Shown piece by piece: positions 51,803 to 61,776 of a stretch of DNA of 64,000 nt (its first letter is position 1; each line of letters begins with the position of its first letter). Below the pieces are notes generated by a model. It saw only the letters and a list, made by a program, of their open reading frames with translations, was not told the DNA's origin and did no database searches. The stretch is from Xenorhabdus bovienii (GTDB lineage Bacteria; Pseudomonadota; Gammaproteobacteria; Enterobacterales; Enterobacteriaceae): NCBI RefSeq assembly GCF_024721015.1, contig NZ_JANAIF010000018.1, positions 1-64,000 of the forward strand, given 5' to 3'. The position numbers and the translations under genes are program-made.

Positions 51803-53113
51803 TTACTCATGCTGGCGGTGGTCGATCACTCTGACCGCCTTGCCTTCTGAGCGGGGGATGTCTCCGCAGTTGACGATACTGACCTCTGTACTCAGCCCTA
51901 TCATGGATTTAATGTGATGGCGCAACTGGTGGCAGATGTCGCAGCGTTGTTGAGCGTCAAGCCGCTCCGGCTCTTTTAGCTCGACCTTGACTGACAGGCA
52001 GTCATAATTGCCTGTGCGGTTCACTTCTAACTGGTAATGAGGCGACAGCTCTTTGAAGCGGATGATCTGTTCTTCTACCTGTGATGGGAAGACATTGATG
52101 CCACGGATAATCAGCATGTCGTCAGAGCGTCCGGCAATCCTGTCCATACGACGCATATGACGGGCAGTAGTACCCGGCAATAAACGGGTCAGATCGCGGG
52201 TGCGGTAACGGATCACGGGCATGGCTTCTTTGGTCAGGGTCGTGAAAACCAGTTCGCCGGATTCGCCATCCGGCAGTACGCTCAGGTTGTCAGGATCAAT
52301 CACTTCCGGATAGAAATGATCTTCCCAAATGGTGGAACCGTTAGCGTGCTCCACCGATTCCATCGCGATCCCCGGCCCCATGACTTCGGACAGGCCGTAA
52401 ATATCCAAGGCTTTGATGCCCATACGCGTTTCAATTTCGCGGCGCAGCGCTTCTGTCCAAGGCTCTGCGCCGAAAATGCCAACACGCAGGGAGCATTTGC
52501 TGGCATCTCCGCCCATCCGCTGTTCCAGCGCATCCAGTAAAGTCAGGCAGTAGGAAGGGGTCATCATGATGACGTCGGGTTTGAAGTCCAGAATCAGTTG
52601 CGCCTGTTTTTCGGTCTGACCGCCGGACATGGGGATCACGGTTGCGCCCAGACGTTCAGCCCCGTAGTGTGCTCCCAACCCTCCGGTAAACAGGCCGTAG
52701 CCATAGGCGACGTGAACTTTGTCTTTGGCACTTGCTCCGGCAAAGCGCAGGCAACGGGCGACCAGATTAGCCCAATGGTCAATATCCCGCTGGGTATAAC
52801 CCACCACGGTAGGATGCCCTGTGGTGCCCGATGAGGCATGGATGCGCACGATTTGTTCCATCGGAACGGCGAAAGTATCGAACGGGTAGTGATCCCGTAG
52901 ATCCTGTTTGGTGGTGTAGGGAAATTTGGTGATGTCCTCAAGTTGCTTGAAATCACTGGGATGGATGCCGGCGGTGTCAAATTTGCGGCGGTACATGGGC
53001 ACGTTGTTGTAGGCGTGATGGAGCGTCCATTTTATCTGTTCAAACTGGTGCGCCTGAATTTCGTCACGTGAAGCAAACTCAATGGAATCGAGGTGTTGTA
53101 CGTTGTTGCTCAT
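51803..53113 (-). CDS. paaK: phenylacetate-CoA ligase
   Basis: Encodes 436 residues, the normal PaaK length. The ANL-superfamily P-loop is RIHASSGTTGHPTVVGYT near residue 88, with GIFGAEPWTEALR near 210, YGLSEVMGPG near 238, RTRDLTRLLPG near 305 and IIRGINVFPSQVEEQI near 333. It activates phenylacetate to phenylacetyl-CoA with ATP, the first step of the pathway and the source of the inducer for PaaX. It is the last gene of the operon. Confidence 0.97.
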   Translation of the reverse strand: MSNNVQHLDSIEFASRDEIQAHQFEQIKWTLHHAYNNVPMYRRKFDTAGIHPSDFKQLEDITKFPYTTKQDLRDHYPFDTFAVPMEQIVRIHASSGTTGHPTVVGYTQRDIDHWANLVARCLRFAGASAKDKVHVAYGYGLFTGGLGAHYGAERLGATVIPMSGGQTEKQAQLILDFKPDVIMMTPSYCLTLLDALEQRMGGDASKCSLRVGIFGAEPWTEALRREIETRMGIKALDIYGLSEVMGPGIAMESVEHANGSTIWEDHFYPEVIDPDNLSVLPDGESGELVFTTLTKEAMPVIRYRTRDLTRLLPGTTARHMRRMDRIAGRSDDMLIIRGINVFPSQVEEQIIRFKELSPHYQLEVNRTGNYDCLSVKVELKEPERLDAQQRCDICHQLRHHIKSMIGLSTEVSIVNCGDIPRSEGKAVRVIDHRQHE

Positions 53114-53208
53114 AGTTTCCTGTCCCTTTGTTGATTTGTTTGTAACAGGTTGTTGTTTTTATGTGCAGGTGTGGGTTATTTGCCAATACCCGATATAAGT
53201 TGTTGCCG

Positions 53209-54423
53209 TTACGATACGCGTTCAATAATCATGGCGATCCCTTGCCCTACGCCGATGCACATCGTGCACAAGGCATAGCGGCCGGCACGCCGTTCCAGTT
53301 CCAGAGTGGCAGTCAGCGCCAGACGCGCCCCGCTCATACCCAATGGATGACCCAATGCAATCGCGCCACCATTCGGATTAACCTGTTCTGCATCATCCGA
53401 TAGCCCCAACTGACGCATGACAGCCAGTGACTGCGCGGCAAAGGCTTCATTGAGTTCAATAATATCCATCTGGTTCAGGCTCAGGCCAGTGAGCTCCAGT
53501 ACCTTGCGGGTGGCTGGCAGTGGCCCGATCCCCATCATGCGAGGTTCAACGCCGCAGGTAGCGGTTGCGATAATGCGCGCCCGGGGTGTCAGCCCCTGCT
53601 GCAAGGCGGCCTTCTCTGAGGCGATGATGAGTGCCGCCGCACCATCATTGACGCCAGAGGCGTTGCCGGCGGTGACTGTCCCGTCAGTGCGGAAGGGGGT
53701 TTTCAGCCGTTGCAGTTGTTCGAATGTTGTCTCCGGTCGTGGATGTTCATCCTGTGAGACGATGGTCGCTACCCCTTTTTTGTTGGCGGCGGGCAGGATT
53801 ACGGGGGTGATTTCTTCCGCCAGAATACCCCGTTGTTGGGCGCTGGCGGTGCGTTGCTGGCTGCGTAGGGCGAAGGCATCTTGATCGTCACGGCTGATTT
53901 GAAACTGGGCGGCAACATTTTCCGCAGTTTCTGGCATGGAGTCTGTGCCGAATTGCTGTTGCATCAGGGGATTGATAAAGCGCCAGCCAAGGGTGGTATC
54001 AAAGATCTGTGCTTGGCGGCTGAATGGGCTGTCGGTTTTACCCATGACGAAAGGGGCTCGGGTCATGGATTCGACACCGCCCGCCAGCATCAGTTGCGCT
54101 TCGCCGGCTTTAATGGCACGGGCGGCAAAGGCCAAAGCATCCAGACCGGAGCCACATAGCCGGTTAAGGGTGGTCGCTGACACCGAATAGGGTAACCCTG
54201 CCAGTAAAACCGCCATGCGTGCCACGTTGCGGTTATCTTCCCCCGCCTGATTTGCGCAGCCCAGAATGATGTCATCAATGTGTTGCCAATCCAGCGAGGG
54301 ATAACGTGCCAGTAATGCCTGTAGCGGCAGAGCGGCCAGATCGTCAGCCCGCAGGCCGGAAAGGGCCCCGCCATAACGCCCGATAGGTGTACGAATGCCG
54401 TCGCAGATAAACGCATGGGTCAT
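53209..54423 (-). CDS. paaJ: 3-oxoadipyl-CoA/3-oxo-5,6-didehydrosuberyl-CoA thiolase
   Basis: Encodes 404 residues. Thiolase marks are the nucleophile Cys in TTLNRLCGSGLDALAFAA near residue 88, NGGAIALGHPLGMSGAR near 350 and the CTMCIGVGQGIA end with the second Cys. It cleaves the last beta-keto intermediates to acetyl-CoA and succinyl-CoA. It overlaps paaI by four bases. Sequence runs well with PaaJ/PcaF. Confidence 0.95.
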   Translation of the reverse strand: MTHAFICDGIRTPIGRYGGALSGLRADDLAALPLQALLARYPSLDWQHIDDIILGCANQAGEDNRNVARMAVLLAGLPYSVSATTLNRLCGSGLDALAFAARAIKAGEAQLMLAGGVESMTRAPFVMGKTDSPFSRQAQIFDTTLGWRFINPLMQQQFGTDSMPETAENVAAQFQISRDDQDAFALRSQQRTASAQQRGILAEEITPVILPAANKKGVATIVSQDEHPRPETTFEQLQRLKTPFRTDGTVTAGNASGVNDGAAALIIASEKAALQQGLTPRARIIATATCGVEPRMMGIGPLPATRKVLELTGLSLNQMDIIELNEAFAAQSLAVMRQLGLSDDAEQVNPNGGAIALGHPLGMSGARLALTATLELERRAGRYALCTMCIGVGQGIAMIIERVS

Positions 54424-54875
54424 GATTGTTGCTCTCCCTGGCTCTCTTTCAGAATAGAATGACCGAGACGATGAGCATGACCCCGGAAGAAGGCCACTAT
54501 TTTGCCGTCCTGATTGATAATTTTGACGTCATACAAGCCAGTGGTTTTGCCCTGATGCTGCATAAAAGCGGTGGCTGTCAGGTGGTCACCGCTAAAGGCC
54601 GGGCGGATAAAATCAATGCTGCAACCGGATGCCACCGCTGCCAGCCCTTCGCTGTTGCAGGCATAGGCGAAGGCGGTATCGGCCAGACTGAACAGGATGC
54701 CACCATGACAGCTTTGATGGCCGTTGAGCATGTCTGGTTTAATGGTCATGCTCACTTGGGCGACCCCTGTATCAACATGGTCGATGTGCATTCCCATATT
54801 CTGGGCGCAGGCATCTTTGGCATACATGGCTTCAATGCAGCGCTGAGCCAGTTGGCTGGAAGCGTTAGCGGACAT
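54420..54875 (-). CDS. paaI: hydroxyphenylacetyl-CoA thioesterase
   Basis: Encodes 151 residues of the hotdog thioesterase fold. The helix segment LNGHQSCHGGILFSLADTAFAYACNS near residue 50 (in part, NGHQSCHGGILFSLADTAFA) holds the catalytic Asp of PaaI. It removes CoA from dead-end ring-hydroxylated phenylacetyl-CoA and so spares the CoA pool. It overlaps both paaJ (four bases) and paaH (11 bases). Confidence 0.95.
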   Translation of the reverse strand: MSANASSQLAQRCIEAMYAKDACAQNMGMHIDHVDTGVAQVSMTIKPDMLNGHQSCHGGILFSLADTAFAYACNSEGLAAVASGCSIDFIRPAFSGDHLTATAFMQHQGKTTGLYDVKIINQDGKIVAFFRGHAHRLGHSILKESQGEQQS

Positions 54876-56463
54876 GGTTGTGCTCCTTATCTTGATCCCG
54901 CTGGAGATGCAGCGTTACATAGCCTGCCGCCAGTTGGCGTAACAGAGGTGCAGGTCGGTAGCGGGGTTCGCCATAAAATTGCTGTAAGTTTTCCAGCGTG
55001 CTGAGAATGTGCCGCCAGCCCAGTTGTTCCCCCCATGCCAACGGGCCGATGGGGTAATTGACGCCGTAACACATCGCCAGATCGATATCTTCGGCGCTGG
55101 CGATGCCTTTATTGATGGCATCCAGCGCTTCGTTGCACAACATGGCCACGGTGCGCATCGTCAGTAAGGCAGGGTAATCCGGCAGGAGAACCACCTGCTT
55201 GCCGAGAGATTGCAGGAAACTGATCACTTTTTCCGTCTGCGGCCGGGTGTTCTGGCAGGCCGAGCTAAGAGTGATGATGGAAGCAGTCTGATGATTGGCG
55301 GCAAGATCAAACTGTACCACTGGCGCCCTGATTTCATCAGCAAGCTGTGCGCTGGTTTTACCTTGTGTCAGCGTTAATATAACGTCATCAAGCTGTAATG
55401 CTGGCGGCTGGGAACCGGTATTTTTGCTTTCTTCGAGGGCGATTCCATATTGTGGTAACAACGGTTTTAACAGCGCGGCAAAATGTGGCAGAGTTCCCCA
55501 ATCGCCCGTTGCCTGAATCCGCGTAGGCCGTATTTGCTCTTGGAGGGTTTCCAACCGGGGTAATGGCTGATGTTTTTCTTTGCCATCATAAACATAAAAC
55601 CCCCGACCGCGCTTACGTCCCAGATGATCGGCTTCCACCAACTCTTTCTGGCGCAGTGATGGCTGGAAGCGCGGATCACCGTGAAATGCGTGGAACAGGG
55701 ATTCGGTCACGGCATAATTAACGTCATGACCAATCAAATCGGTAAGCTGTAACGCCCCCATCGTAAAGCCGCCAGATTCTTTCATCACTGCATCCAGTGT
55801 GGCGGGAGAAGCAATGTTTTCTTCCAATGCGCGCAAAGTCTCCGCATAAAACGGGCGGGCGATGCGATTGACGATAAAACCCGGCGTAGAGCGGCAGACT
55901 ACAGGCTGTTTTTGCCAATCGGTGACGAGACTTTTGAGTGCGGCTATCGTTTGAGAAGATGTTTCCAACCCCTGAACGATTTCCACCAGCTTCATCAGTG
56001 GCGCGGGGTTGAAAAAATGTAGCCCCGCCATGCGTTGGGGTGAAGCCAGCACACGGGCAATGGCGGTAATCGATAGCGATGAGGTGTTGCTGGCAAAAAT
56101 GGTTTCGGCTGAACAGAGCGGTTCCAGTTGGCGGAACAGGTTCTGTTTGACCTCCAGTTGTTCGATAATCGCTTCAATCACCAGTGCGCTCGGTGCTAGT
56201 GCCTGTAAGGAGTCAACCTGTGTGATGCGCTGCAATAGGGCTTGGGTTGCGCCAGCTTCTGCTTTGCCTGCCTCCACACGCTGATGCAGACGGGTGTGCA
56301 GCGTCTCCAGTGCACGCTGTGCCGCTTCACCCTTCACATCAAACAGCAGGACGGAATGCCCTGCTTGAGCGGCGACTTGCGCAATGCCGATCCCCATCGT
56401 TCCCGCGCCAATGACGGCAATCGGGCCGTGAAGGATCGGACGATGATGTGCTGGCGTGTTCAT
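54865..56463 (-). CDS. paaH: 3-hydroxyadipyl-CoA dehydrogenase
   Basis: Encodes 532 residues, the long form with a doubled C-terminal region. The NAD Rossmann motif is IAVIGAGTMGIGIAQVAAQAG near residue 15 (in part, VIGAGTMGIGIAQVAA), with SNTSSLSITAIA near 128 and the catalytic His in GLHFFNPAPLMKLVEIV near 147. A second dehydrogenase-like C-terminal domain with AMCYGVNYPIGPLAWGE lies near 480. It oxidises 3-hydroxyadipyl-CoA to 3-oxoadipyl-CoA. It begins two bases after paaG. Confidence 0.96.
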   Translation of the reverse strand: MNTPAHHRPILHGPIAVIGAGTMGIGIAQVAAQAGHSVLLFDVKGEAAQRALETLHTRLHQRVEAGKAEAGATQALLQRITQVDSLQALAPSALVIEAIIEQLEVKQNLFRQLEPLCSAETIFASNTSSLSITAIARVLASPQRMAGLHFFNPAPLMKLVEIVQGLETSSQTIAALKSLVTDWQKQPVVCRSTPGFIVNRIARPFYAETLRALEENIASPATLDAVMKESGGFTMGALQLTDLIGHDVNYAVTESLFHAFHGDPRFQPSLRQKELVEADHLGRKRGRGFYVYDGKEKHQPLPRLETLQEQIRPTRIQATGDWGTLPHFAALLKPLLPQYGIALEESKNTGSQPPALQLDDVILTLTQGKTSAQLADEIRAPVVQFDLAANHQTASIITLSSACQNTRPQTEKVISFLQSLGKQVVLLPDYPALLTMRTVAMLCNEALDAINKGIASAEDIDLAMCYGVNYPIGPLAWGEQLGWRHILSTLENLQQFYGEPRYRPAPLLRQLAAGYVTLHLQRDQDKEHNHVR

Positions 56464-56465
56464 GA

Positions 56466-57263
56466 TTATCTCCCTTTGAACTGTGGTTGGCGTTTGTCAA
56501 TGAATGCACTGACACCTTCACGGAAGTCTTCACTGCGTCCGCACAGGCGCTGTAAATCACGTTCGAGATTAAGCTGTTGATCCAAGCTATTGGCTGCGGC
56601 GGCATAAGTGGCTTTCTTGATGCAACTCAGCGCCACCGTTGGCTGGGTCGCCAGATGTTGAGCGAGCTCCCGTGTTTTATCTTCTAACGCTTCGGGTTCG
56701 ACGACCTGCCAGATCATGCCCCATTCCAGTGCTTGTTCCGCGCTGATTTTGTCTCCCAATAATGCCATTCCCATTGCCCGGGCATGTCCGATTTTATGGG
56801 GGAGGAACCAACTACCGCCGGCATCCGGCGTCAGACCAATGCGGCAGAAGGCTTGAATAAAGCTGGCGGTACGGGAAGCGATCACAATGTCACAGGCCAG
56901 TGCAACGGAGACGCCTGCGCCTGCTGCTACTCCGTTGACGGCGCAGATCACGGGTTTGGGCAGGGAAGTCAGGCGACGGATCAGCGGATTGTAGAAACGT
57001 TCAACGGATTGGCCGAGATCAGGAACGTCACCCTCCGAGGTGATGGCGTTGCGATCATTTAAATCTTGTCCGGCACAGAAGCCCCGTCCAGCGCCTGAGA
57101 GCAGGACACAGCGCACGGATTCATCCTGTTCAGCAATCTTCAGCGCTTCACTTAACTGTTGGTGCATTTCCTCGTTAAAGCTGTTAATGCGTTCTGGACG
57201 GTTGAGCGTAATGCTGAGGACACCTGCTTCAATATCAGTGAGTATCATTGACATATTTTCCAT
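56466..57263 (-). CDS. paaG: ring-1,2-epoxyphenylacetyl-CoA isomerase
   Basis: Encodes 265 residues of the crotonase fold. The oxyanion-hole segments are SGAGRGFCAGQDLNDR near residue 55 and VNGVAAGAGVSVALACD near 108; GLTPDAGGSWFLP near 140 carries the active-site Asp. It turns the ring epoxide into the seven-membered oxepin-CoA, and it also shifts double bonds later in the route. It starts three bases after paaF. Confidence 0.96.
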   Translation of the reverse strand: MENMSMILTDIEAGVLSITLNRPERINSFNEEMHQQLSEALKIAEQDESVRCVLLSGAGRGFCAGQDLNDRNAITSEGDVPDLGQSVERFYNPLIRRLTSLPKPVICAVNGVAAGAGVSVALACDIVIASRTASFIQAFCRIGLTPDAGGSWFLPHKIGHARAMGMALLGDKISAEQALEWGMIWQVVEPEALEDKTRELAQHLATQPTVALSCIKKATYAAAANSLDQQLNLERDLQRLCGRSEDFREGVSAFIDKRQPQFKGR

Positions 57264-57266
57264 CGA

Positions 57267-58040
57267 TCAGAACCCTTTGAATGTTGGTTTACGTTTTTCA
57301 AGAAAAGCGGTAATGCCTTCTTGGCGATCGGCTGTCCCCGCCAGAGCGACAAATTGCTGGCGCTCGGCGAGCAGCCCTTGTGACAGGCTGGTTTCGTATG
57401 CAGTCTTGAGTGCAGCCTTAGCCGCCCGTAACGCCAGCGGCGAAAATTCACTGATGCGTAGGGCAATCTGTTCCGCGCGTTCCAGCGTCAGAGCATCGAT
57501 ACAGACTTCGCTCACCAGCCCTGCCTGCTGTGCTTTTTGGGCGTCGATCGCCTCGCCAGTTAGGATCATTTGATTGGCCAGTGCTTTGCCCACACTGCGG
57601 ATTAACCGCTGTGTACCGCCAGCGCCCGGCATCAATCCCAATGTAATTTCCGGCAGGCCGAAGCGGGCACTTTCACCGCAAATCACCAGATCACAGGCCA
57701 GCACCAGTTCGCAACCTGCACCCAGTGCGTAGCCATTGACGGCCGCAATAAGAGGTTTGGTGATGTTGTGCAAACGCTGCCAGAGTTGTGGGCGGCGGTC
57801 TGTCATTGCCGTCGCAACGGTCTGCTGCTGTAGTTCCTTGAGATCGGCGCCCGCCGCAAAATAGCTTGATGAACCCGTAATGACGATAGCTCCAGTTCCG
57901 GTATCGGCATCCGCCTGTTCCAATTGCTGCACGAGTTGCTCCAGACAGTCATTGCTGAGGGCATTGCGGACTTCTGGACGGTTCAGGGTCAGCGTGCGTA
58001 CCCGTTGTTGCTGGTGGCATAAAATCCATTCGTGACTCAT
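57267..58040 (-). CDS. paaF: 2,3-dehydroadipyl-CoA hydratase
   Basis: Encodes 257 residues of the crotonase fold. Marks are SSYFAAGADLKEL near residue 57, AAVNGYALGAGCELVLACDL near 98 and ITLGLMPGAGGTQRL near 130 with the catalytic Glu region. It hydrates 2,3-dehydroadipyl-CoA to 3-hydroxyadipyl-CoA. Gene order paaE-F-G-H is as in E. coli. The gene ends three bases before paaG starts. Confidence 0.95.
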   Translation of the reverse strand: MSHEWILCHQQQRVRTLTLNRPEVRNALSNDCLEQLVQQLEQADADTGTGAIVITGSSSYFAAGADLKELQQQTVATAMTDRRPQLWQRLHNITKPLIAAVNGYALGAGCELVLACDLVICGESARFGLPEITLGLMPGAGGTQRLIRSVGKALANQMILTGEAIDAQKAQQAGLVSEVCIDALTLERAEQIALRISEFSPLALRAAKAALKTAYETSLSQGLLAERQQFVALAGTADRQEGITAFLEKRKPTFKGF

Positions 58041-58064
58041 GGTAGCTCCTCATTTTTGACGGTG

Positions 58065-59150
58065 CTAGATGTCAAAATCCACAACCACGCCGTCGCCTTT
58101 CGGCCACGACTGGCAGCTTAAGATATAACCGGCAGCCAGTTGATCCGGCTCAAGGCTGTAGTTCACGCTCATATCCACTTCACCGGATTTGAGGCGGCAT
58201 TTGCAGGTGGCACACACGCCTCCTTTACAGGCATAGGGCAAATCGGCACCTTGACGCAGTGCCGCATCGAGAATGCTGTCATCTTCGGTGTTCATGGCAA
58301 TGTTCAGGGTGCGGCCATCCAGATGAATCTCCACATGGGTTTCATTGCGTTCAGCCAGATTGGCCGGGCGAACAGCGGTGCTTGATGGATTACGCCCGGT
58401 GTTGAAACGTTCCGTATGGATACGTTCGGACGCCATGCCGGCCTGCTCAAGTGCAGATTTAGCATCATCCAGCATGGCTGCTGGCCCGCAGAGAAAGGCC
58501 TGTTCGAACTGGCTGAAATTGAGCAGGATCTTGCCGAGGCGTTGAAGGTGTTCGCTATCAATGCGGCCGTTGAACATCGGGCTATCGGTGATTTCCTGGC
58601 TGAAAAGGTACAGCACCTGAAAACGGTGCAGGTAGCGATTTTTCAGATCGGCCAGTGCTTCTTTGAACATCACGGAACGGCTGGTGCGGTTACCGTAAAT
58701 CAGCGTGAAGCTGCTATCCGGTTCCAGCACCAGTGTACTTTTGATGATCGATAGAATTGGCGTGATACCCGAACCCGCAGCGATTGCCAGATAGTTTCCC
58801 GCGTTGTTCCCATCGGGATGGTGGCCGAAATTGCCTTGTGGTTGCATGACATCCAGCTCATCCCCGACTTTAAGCTGCTGGTTGATGAAAGTCGAAAAAC
58901 GCCCTTGATAGGTGGCCTTGACGCCAATTTGTAATCCATCGTCCAGTGGTGAACTGCAAATGGAGTAACAGCGGCGTAGCTCTGCGCCATCCACCCGTGC
59001 CTTGAGTGTCAGGTGCTGGCCGGGTTGATAGCAAAAGAGGGCTTTCAACTCATCGGGGACATGCAGTGTGACGGTCACGGCATCAGGTGTTTCCCGCTCA
59101 ATCGCTGCAATGCTTAAGCGGTGAAAAGTCGGACGATGAAAAGTAGCCAT
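58065..59150 (-). CDS. paaE: phenylacetyl-CoA epoxidase reductase subunit
   Basis: Encodes 361 residues from the ATG at 59150 (MATFHRPTFHRLSI), the normal PaaE length; the frame extends 43 codons upstream inside paaD. It has an FAD domain (RRCYSICSSP near residue 60), an NAD domain (AIAAGSGITPILSI near 120) and a plant-type 2Fe-2S ferredoxin domain with CKGGVCATCKC near 305. It passes electrons from NADPH to the PaaAC di-iron center. Confidence 0.96.
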   Translation of the reverse strand: MATFHRPTFHRLSIAAIERETPDAVTVTLHVPDELKALFCYQPGQHLTLKARVDGAELRRCYSICSSPLDDGLQIGVKATYQGRFSTFINQQLKVGDELDVMQPQGNFGHHPDGNNAGNYLAIAAGSGITPILSIIKSTLVLEPDSSFTLIYGNRTSRSVMFKEALADLKNRYLHRFQVLYLFSQEITDSPMFNGRIDSEHLQRLGKILLNFSQFEQAFLCGPAAMLDDAKSALEQAGMASERIHTERFNTGRNPSSTAVRPANLAERNETHVEIHLDGRTLNIAMNTEDDSILDAALRQGADLPYACKGGVCATCKCRLKSGEVDMSVNYSLEPDQLAAGYILSCQSWPKGDGVVVDFDI

Positions 59151-59169
59151 CTTTTGCTGCTCCCTAAAC

Positions 59170-59676
59170 TCAAATACATTTGAAATAGTCGAAGGGTTCC
59201 AGACACTGCTGACAGCGATAGAGCGCTTTGCAGGCGGTGGAACCGAATTCACTGATTTTTTCGGTCTCATGGCTGCCACAACGTGGGCAGGTGATTGTTT
59301 CTGTCTCTATCGGTTTTTCACAAGCCAGACCCTGCGGAGGCGCGATGCCGGACTCCCGCAGACGTTGCTTGGCATCAGCACTCATCCAGTCAGTTGTCCA
59401 CGCCGGTGTCAGGCTTATTTCGATAGTGACCGGCGTAAAGCCCGCCCGTGCCAGTGTTTGCTGGATCTCATTGATCAGGTATTCCGTTGCCGGACAACCG
59501 GAGTACGTCGGGGTGAATATGACTCGCCAGCCGGTTTGCTGAGGGGTTACTGCCCGAACCATGCCGAGATCAGTAATGGAGAGTACGGGAAGCTCAGGAT
59601 CGGCAATCTGGTGCAGACATTGCCAGATCTGATGGATAGCCGGCGGCTGTAATGTGTTAACTTGCTGTTCCATCAT
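59170..59676 (-). CDS. paaD: phenylacetyl-CoA epoxidase maturation protein PaaD
   Basis: Encodes 168 residues. The N-terminal MIP18/DUF59-like part has DPELPVLSITDLGMVR near residue 30 and TYSGCPATEYL near 60 with its Cys. The C-terminal zinc-ribbon-like part has CPRCGS near 138 and CKALYRCQQCLEPF. PaaD is needed to insert or keep the iron center of the epoxidase or its reductase active. It lies between paaC and paaE, as usual. Confidence 0.95.
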   Translation of the reverse strand: MMEQQVNTLQPPAIHQIWQCLHQIADPELPVLSITDLGMVRAVTPQQTGWRVIFTPTYSGCPATEYLINEIQQTLARAGFTPVTIEISLTPAWTTDWMSADAKQRLRESGIAPPQGLACEKPIETETITCPRCGSHETEKISEFGSTACKALYRCQQCLEPFDYFKCI

Positions 59677-59702
59677 CCCCTCCTTTCGTGATCAACGGAT
59701 GG

Positions 59703-60479
59703 TTACCAGTTACAGTTGGGATAGGTGCGTTGCAGATACTGCATTTCCGCCAGCATGTATCCCAGATGTTCGGTATGCAGCCCCTGCTTACCACCCTGTC
59801 GGTAGGGCGTTTCCTGCGGAATTTCCAATGTGGCCTGTGCGAATGTCTCGTTGATGATTTGCCGCCAAGGTTCGTACAAAGTACGGGGATCGACCGCAAT
59901 GCCTTCTTCGGCCAGCCGCTGTTCCACTTCATCGCAATGGAACAGTTCGCCAGTAAAGCGCCACAGTTGATTGACCGATTGCTGGATTTTTTCGCGGCTC
60001 AGTTCCGTACTATCCCCCAGCCGGATCACCCAGCCACCGCTAAAACGCAGGTGATATTCGACTTCCTTCAACGATTTGGTGCTGATCGCGGCCAATTGGG
60101 GATCGCGGCTCTGCCCCAGTGCCTGATGGAGCAGGACGTGATAGGCATCGATAAAAAACTGACGCACCAGCGTATCGTTAAAGCCGCCATTGGGTTGCTC
60201 TACAAGCAGCAGATTACGGTATTCTCGTTCATCGCGGCCAAATGCCAGCCGATCTTCATCAAAATCTATTCCATAAAGTGTGGCGGCGTAGCTGAGAAAA
60301 TGGCGTGATTGCCCCAGCAGATCGAGGCCAATATTCGACAGGGCAAGGTCAATTTCCAGCTCTGGCGCATGGCCGCACCATTCACACAGGCGCTGTGCCA
60401 GAATTAACGGGGTATCCGCCTGCCGTAGCACATAATTAAGCAGATCCTGATTGGGTGGAGCAACGCTCTGTGTCTTCAT
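59703..60479 (-). CDS. paaC: phenylacetyl-CoA epoxidase structural subunit PaaC
   Basis: Encodes 258 residues, all helical, of the ferritin-like fold. Marks are PLILAQRLCEWCGHAPELEID near residue 20 (in part), NIGLDLLGQSRHFL near 48, REYRNLLLVEQPNGGFNDT near 87 (in part) and KEVEYHLRFSGGWVIRLGD near 137 (in part). PaaC has lost most metal ligands and stabilises PaaA in the catalytic complex. It starts ten bases after paaB. Confidence 0.96.
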   Translation of the reverse strand: MKTQSVAPPNQDLLNYVLRQADTPLILAQRLCEWCGHAPELEIDLALSNIGLDLLGQSRHFLSYAATLYGIDFDEDRLAFGRDEREYRNLLLVEQPNGGFNDTLVRQFFIDAYHVLLHQALGQSRDPQLAAISTKSLKEVEYHLRFSGGWVIRLGDSTELSREKIQQSVNQLWRFTGELFHCDEVEQRLAEEGIAVDPRTLYEPWRQIINETFAQATLEIPQETPYRQGGKQGLHTEHLGYMLAEMQYLQRTYPNCNW

Positions 60480-60489
60480 ATTTCAGCTC

Positions 60490-60777
60490 CTACATATTTT
60501 TGATGCCATCAGGAATGGTGTAAAAAGTCGGGTGACGGTAGATCTTGTCTTCCGAGGGATCGAAAAAAGCCCCGCGCTCTTCAGGTTGTGAGGCCACCAG
60601 ATAGAGGGATTTCACTACCCAGATGGAGCAACCTTCACTACGGCGAGTGTAGACATCGCGCGCGTTCTCCAGCGCCATTTGATCATCTGCTGCATGGAGG
60701 CTGCCGACATGACGGTGAGCCAGCCCCTGTTTACTGCGGATAAAGACTTCATACAGCGGCCAATCGGTATCACTCAT
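60490..60777 (-). CDS. paaB: phenylacetyl-CoA epoxidase subunit PaaB
   Basis: Encodes 95 residues, the usual PaaB size: WPLYEVFIRSKQGLAHRHVGSLHA at the N-terminus (in part, EVFIRSKQGLAHRHVGS) and ENARDVYTRRSEGCSIWVV in the middle. It joins two PaaAC units and is needed for activity. It lies between paaA and paaC. Confidence 0.97.
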   Translation of the reverse strand: MSDTDWPLYEVFIRSKQGLAHRHVGSLHAADDQMALENARDVYTRRSEGCSIWVVKSLYLVASQPEERGAFFDPSEDKIYRHPTFYTIPDGIKNM

Positions 60778-60821
60778 GTTTTGTCTCCTGTTCCGGTCAT
60801 CAATTCCGGTAATGAAACGGA

Positions 60822-61763
60822 TTAAGCAGCATTTTTTCTGGCTGCCATTTTCTTGGCATGCACTGAAGCGGCTTCACGCACCCAGCTTCCGGTTTCCCAA
60901 GCTCGGCGTTTGGCTTCCAGCCGTTCGTGATTACATATGCCCTGTCCTTTGAGCACTTGATAGAATTCGTCCCAATCGATTTCACCAAAACGGTAGTGCC
61001 CCGTGGTTTCATCCCAGGCCAGTTCGGGATCGGGTGCGGTCATGCCCAGTGCTTCCAATTGCGGAACGGTGCTGTCGATAAATTTCTGCCGCAGTTCATC
61101 GTTGCTGAACCGTTTGATTTTCCATGCCATGCTTTGGGCGCTGTTGGGGGAATCATTGTCATTGGGGCCAAACATCATCAGCGTCGGCCACCAGAAACGG
61201 TTGATGGCATCTTGCAGCATCGCGCGTTGGGCGTCATTGCCCGCCGCCAGTACCATAACGGCTTCATAACCCTGCCGCTGGTGGAAACTCTCTTCCTTGC
61301 AGATTTTCACCATCGCACGGGCATACGGGCCGTAAGATGCCCGACACAGGGCGACCTGATTGATGATCGCCGCCCCATCCACCAGCCAGCCAATCACCCC
61401 GACATCTGCCCAATTGAGGGTGGGATAGTTAAAGATGGATGAATATTTCATCTTGCCATTCAGCAGCTTCTGGTAGATGTCCTGACGGGTACAGCCCAAT
61501 GTTTCTGCCGCGCTGTACAGATAAAGCCCGTGCCCGGCTTCATCCTGCACCTTTGCCAGCAGCACCGCTTTGCGGCGTAGTGTCGGGGCGCGGGTGATCC
61601 AGTTGCCCTCCGGTAACATGCCGACAATTTCCGAATGGGCGTGCTGGCCGATTTGACGTATCAGGTTTTGGCGATAGGCATCAGGCATCCAGTCTTTGGC
61701 CTCAATGGAAAGATCCGCCGCGATTTTGGCGTCAAAATGCGCCTGAAGTGAGTTAGTTGTCAT
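60822..61763 (-). CDS. paaA: phenylacetyl-CoA epoxidase catalytic subunit PaaA
   Basis: Encodes 313 residues. The di-iron ferritin-like fold is visible through [21 protein letters not shown] near residue 26 (in part, [20 protein letters not shown]), [18 protein letters not shown] near 70 with the Glu-x-x-His pair, and [15 protein letters not shown] near 155 with the second pair. It inserts one oxygen atom into the ring of phenylacetyl-CoA to give the 1,2-epoxide. It is the first gene of the 11-gene leftward operon; operator-like sequences lie just upstream. Confidence 0.97.
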   Translation of the reverse strand: MTTNSLQAHFDAKIAADLSIEAKDWMPDAYRQNLIRQIGQHAHSEIVGMLPEGNWITRAPTLRRKAVLLAKVQDEAGHGLYLYSAAETLGCTRQDIYQKLLNGKMKYSSIFNYPTLNWADVGVIGWLVDGAAIINQVALCRASYGPYARAMVKICKEESFHQRQGYEAVMVLAAGNDAQRAMLQDAINRFWWPTLMMFGPNDNDSPNSAQSMAWKIKRFSNDELRQKFIDSTVPQLEALGMTAPDPELAWDETTGHYRFGEIDWDEFYQVLKGQGICNHERLEAKRRAWETGSWVREAASVHAKKMAARKNAA

Positions 61764-61776
61764 GTTGCCTCCGTTA